From NCBI RefSeq assembly GCF_042242105.1, contig NC_092027.1, positions 7,392,721 through 7,456,720 on the forward strand: a stretch of DNA of 64,000 nt, written 5' to 3'. The stretch is from Pempheris klunzingeri. Its lineage: Eukaryota; Chordata; Actinopteri; Acropomatiformes; Pempheridae. The translations under genes were made by a program, and so were the position numbers. Below are positions 61,431 through 64,000 of the stretch, piece after piece; positions within the stretch are counted from its first letter, which is position 1; each line of letters starts with the position of its first letter. Under the pieces are notes generated by a model. That model saw only the letters and a program-made list of their open reading frames with translations. It had not been told where the DNA came from and ran no database searches.

Positions 61431-61819
61431 GCTGCCTTCAGTTCAACCACACACTCACAGGAATCAACGTTTATCATTTGTACAAATAATTCGAACAGCA
61501 GTAACTATGCTTGTGACTGTCATGTGTACAAGAGTACAAATATTGTTTTACAGGAGTGTCCAGCGCTTGGCAGGGTGCAGACATTGTTGGGGCCAAATGG
61601 ATCCAGGTGGTGCAAACACAGAGCTGGCATGAAAACAGCAGCAGAGGAACAGCAGACGACTTAAGAGTGTGAAGCTTCAAACAGGTCGTTCATTTGATCA
61701 AAATGTCGTAGTCCATGTTTGCTCCAGAGAAAATGCTCCTCCATGTCTGTTGTCAGTCAAGTCTTTTTAAAGAAGATTGAAGTCCACCAGTTCTATGCGT
61801 CTGGTTCCTGTCGGCTTTG
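61431..61819 (-). other. Probable 3' UTR of the unrecognised minus-strand gene
   Basis: Non-coding sequence following the stop at 61820. I did not find a clear minus-strand AATAAA close by, so the transcript end is unknown. Confidence 0.35.
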
Positions 61820-63263
61820 TTATCGCAGGATCTTCTTTTTGATGTACTGGCAGAGGCAGAGAGGGGCGGTGGTGCAGTGATTCCTCTGGGATCGAAGGCG
61901 GTGGTGTGACGGTCCCGACAGCCTCTCAGACACCAGCAGCTTCACATAGGCTGCACTGTAGGTCATCAGAAGCTGGTACGCTTTAGCCTGCAGAAAAGTA
62001 GAATACCGTAAGCTTTTCACATTTGAATATTTCAGCCTTTTTTCTTCAACACTTGTGTTTGTTTAGATCCCAACACCACCATGTTTTTGGACTAACTTCA
62101 TTAAAATGTCAGATGTAGGGAGTTGGAAATCTGCCCACCTCCAGGATTAAGGTTCCTCTGACTGACTATCATGTCTTATTCATAAACCTTTTAAACTGAA
62201 CCAATGTTTTTAAAAAAAATAATTTTATCAGTATTTTTTCTGATGTTACTCTCTAAGTAACCAACTAACTAACTTCAATTAAAACTGTATTGAACTGCAA
62301 TTGACAGTGTTGAATAAAATCACAAATTAAACAAACAAAATAATTCTGCAGATGTATCTGTCAGGCTTAACCATGAGTTCCCTCACTGGGAGTCTACCTG
62401 TGTCTTTACCTGAGCAGGTAGGGATGCAGCGGGGATGAGGCTGTAGTTGGTGGTGACTTTGGCGTCTTCGCGCTGGCTGGACGAGGAACTGCAGCCCGTC
62501 TCCTCATCCCTCAGCAGGGGCCTCTGCTCGTCTGAGCCCTGCTCCGCGTTTGACGCACTTTCCTCAGGGTCAACAGTCGTGACCTCGGTCACGAGGTTAA
62601 GATGCGACATTTTCTTCTTCAGTTTGTTCTGGTTGAAAGTGTGACACGGATCGGATCATTTTAAGTTCCTCCACACTGCAAAAATGAAAGCTAAGTATGG
62701 AAACAAAAAGGTCCTGTGAGTCAATATAATGAGAAAGTTTCTCAAAATAGTGACTTAGTATCTCAAAATAATGACTTTTTATCTTAAAATACTGACTTTG
62801 TATCTTAAGATAATGACTTAATATCTCAAAATAATGAAAATGATGAGAAACTTTCTCAAAATATACATATTTCGAGAACTTTTCTCATTGCTTTCTCATT
62901 ATGAAGTTATTATTTTAAGACGGCTTCTCATTATAATGACTCACTGGACCTTTTTTTCATCTGCGGAGGTGGGACTCCATAGCTATGAAATATGATGCTA
63001 TCCCTCTAAGACTAAACTTCTGTTTTCTTGAAGTCCAGAAATAAAGATCCTTTCAACAGCAGCTAGAATTATGTTTCTATTGATTTTGAGGGAGGACGAA
63101 CACGGGAGCAGCGGGGAAATCGATAAAGCAGCAGGAAAACAAACAGAGCGACAGATGTACTGGACTCGCTCACCTGGGTCTCATTCTCCATAAAGCTGCG
63201 CTCCTCTAAAGTTTCAGTCAGCGCCCTCAGACAGCGGGACATGTCCCAGTACACAAAGTACAG
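61820..63263 (-). CDS. Unrecognised gene, three 3'-terminal coding exons (partial)
   Basis: Exons 63263-63174, 62628-62410 and 61987-61820 all begin and end in phase 0 with good splice sites and together read 158 residues to a stop. Segment 1 starts LYFVYWDMSRCLRALTET. Segment 2 is hydrophilic, with an Asp/Glu/Ser-rich middle (EQRPLLRDEETGCSSSSSQ) and NYSLIPAASLPAQ. Segment 3 is AKAYQLLMTYSAAYVKLLVS, an Arg/His-rich patch and the end CQYIKKKILR. No zinc-finger or kinase motif is visible, and I do not recognise the family. The 5' part should lie beyond the right edge of the window. The middle exon has a second in-frame donor 12 nt downstream (at 62398) that would add VKTQ. Exon structure supports a real gene; function unknown. 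Confidence 0.6.
62710..62950. mobile_element. Fold-back / MITE-like element with 21-bp tandem core
   Basis: Its 26-base ends (62710-62735 and 62925-62950) are inverted complements at 24 of 26 positions; both read GGTCC(T/A)GTGAGTCA inward. Just inside the left arm, 62740-62837 holds four exact-length 21-base units plus a partial fifth, each of the form tct(c/t)aa.ata.tgactt. Outside the ends there are A runs (left) and T runs (right), which extend the symmetry. No open frame. It lies in the intron between exons 63174 and 62628 of the unrecognised gene. Confidence 0.65.
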
Positions 63264-64000
63264 CTGCAGACAGACACACAGATGAACACGGGAGCGTTAG
63301 AGGCTGCCAAAGAAAAAAACTGTCATTTGTTGTTCATCACTGGTGCACTAGTGTGGTTCCAGACCACTAAATCACCACCAACATCTCCAGTTTTATTACA
63401 AGAACATTTGTATTGATCACATAAAGCTCTTCACTCCTACATGATCAGTGGACTCCGCCAAAAGCCTTATATGGTATCATCATCCCACGGCTGGTTTATT
63501 TTAGCATTTCTTTGCTCTGTTCAAATTACTCTTTTTATTCTTTGTTTCTTTTATCACTGAGCTCCAAATTTTCCCTTTTTATTTTGGGTTTGCTGAAACA
63601 TAGACCTACTCTATTAGTTGCTGACAGATTTCGAAGATTCATTTTGTGCTGTTTGTTGTGACCTATGTGAATAAACCCACAAGCTTTTTCTCGTTGCAGG
63701 TTCTTTGGTCAATAAAACTGACTTAAGTTCATTTAATTTTTAAAAAAAAGTCCACTGATTGGTTTCATCTTCACAAAGGTGGTTCTGGTGGAGTTTCAAA
63801 AGATACCAAATATGTTTTGGTGAAATGTCTATGAAGTGACGTACAAAACATTTTTGGCTTTTTGATCTCTCAATCTCTTCTTTTTATTGTTTTTTTTTAC
63901 ACCAACAGACAGCTGTGTCATTGTTGTGCTGTTATGCCTGCTGATATCTTTTTTAAATTGTCATCTTGTTGTGTCATTAACCACATGGTTTTGTTGTGTC
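63264..64000. other. Right-edge sequence, probably intron of the unrecognised gene
   Basis: AT-rich, no exon found. A pyrimidine-rich tract and AG directly precede (on the minus strand) the exon starting at 63263, so the sequence to the right is most likely intron. Confidence 0.45.

Overview
The window reads as teleost (ray-finned fish) nuclear DNA. It has many short exons with GT-AG introns, dense CA/GT microsatellites, several short interspersed repeats of types I recognise as common in teleosts, and genes whose proteins align along their length with vertebrate orthologues. The gene set is a piece of the region that in mammals is MHC class III: slc44a4, ehmt2 (G9a), zbtb12, nelfe, skiv2l (skic2) and prrt1. 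I saw no prokaryotic or viral gene system.

Layout: slc44a4 (minus, only the first three coding exons, 5334 to 555, running off the left edge); ehmt2 (minus, 28 coding exons, 18874 to 6927); zbtb12 (plus, 4 coding exons, 20410 to 23419); nelfe (minus, 10 coding exons, 28963 to 25360); skiv2l (plus, 29 coding exons, 29591 to 46628); prrt1 (plus, 4 coding exons, 47531 to 55283, with a 3' UTR of about 3 kb); a gene-poor stretch with repeats (58.4-61.4 kb); and the last three coding exons of a minus-strand gene that I do not recognise (63263 to 61820). I assembled exons by hand from splice sites and reading frame. The complete models total whole numbers of codons: ehmt2 1208 aa, zbtb12 572 aa, nelfe 358 aa, skiv2l 1245 aa, prrt1 241 aa.

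The genes share a theme of transcription and RNA control: an H3K9 methyltransferase (ehmt2), a BTB zinc-finger factor (zbtb12), an RNA-binding pausing factor (nelfe) and the helicase of the cytoplasmic exosome cofactor (skiv2l). Two are head-to-head pairs with short shared promoter regions (ehmt2/zbtb12 and nelfe/skiv2l). The complement genes C2/CFB, which lie among these genes in mammals, and the C4/CYP21/TNXB block between SKIV2L and PRRT1 are absent from this interval.

The best candidates for something new are modest: a 241-bp fold-back element with 24/26 matching terminal inverted repeats and an exact 21-bp tandem core in an intron of the unrecognised gene; a GC-AG intron of 102 nt in skiv2l that is open and in frame; two alternative phase-0 first exons for ehmt2; loss of the long poly-Glu tract of mammalian G9a alongside a poly-Ser tract; and the unrecognised gene itself. 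I found no evidence for a wholly new biological system.
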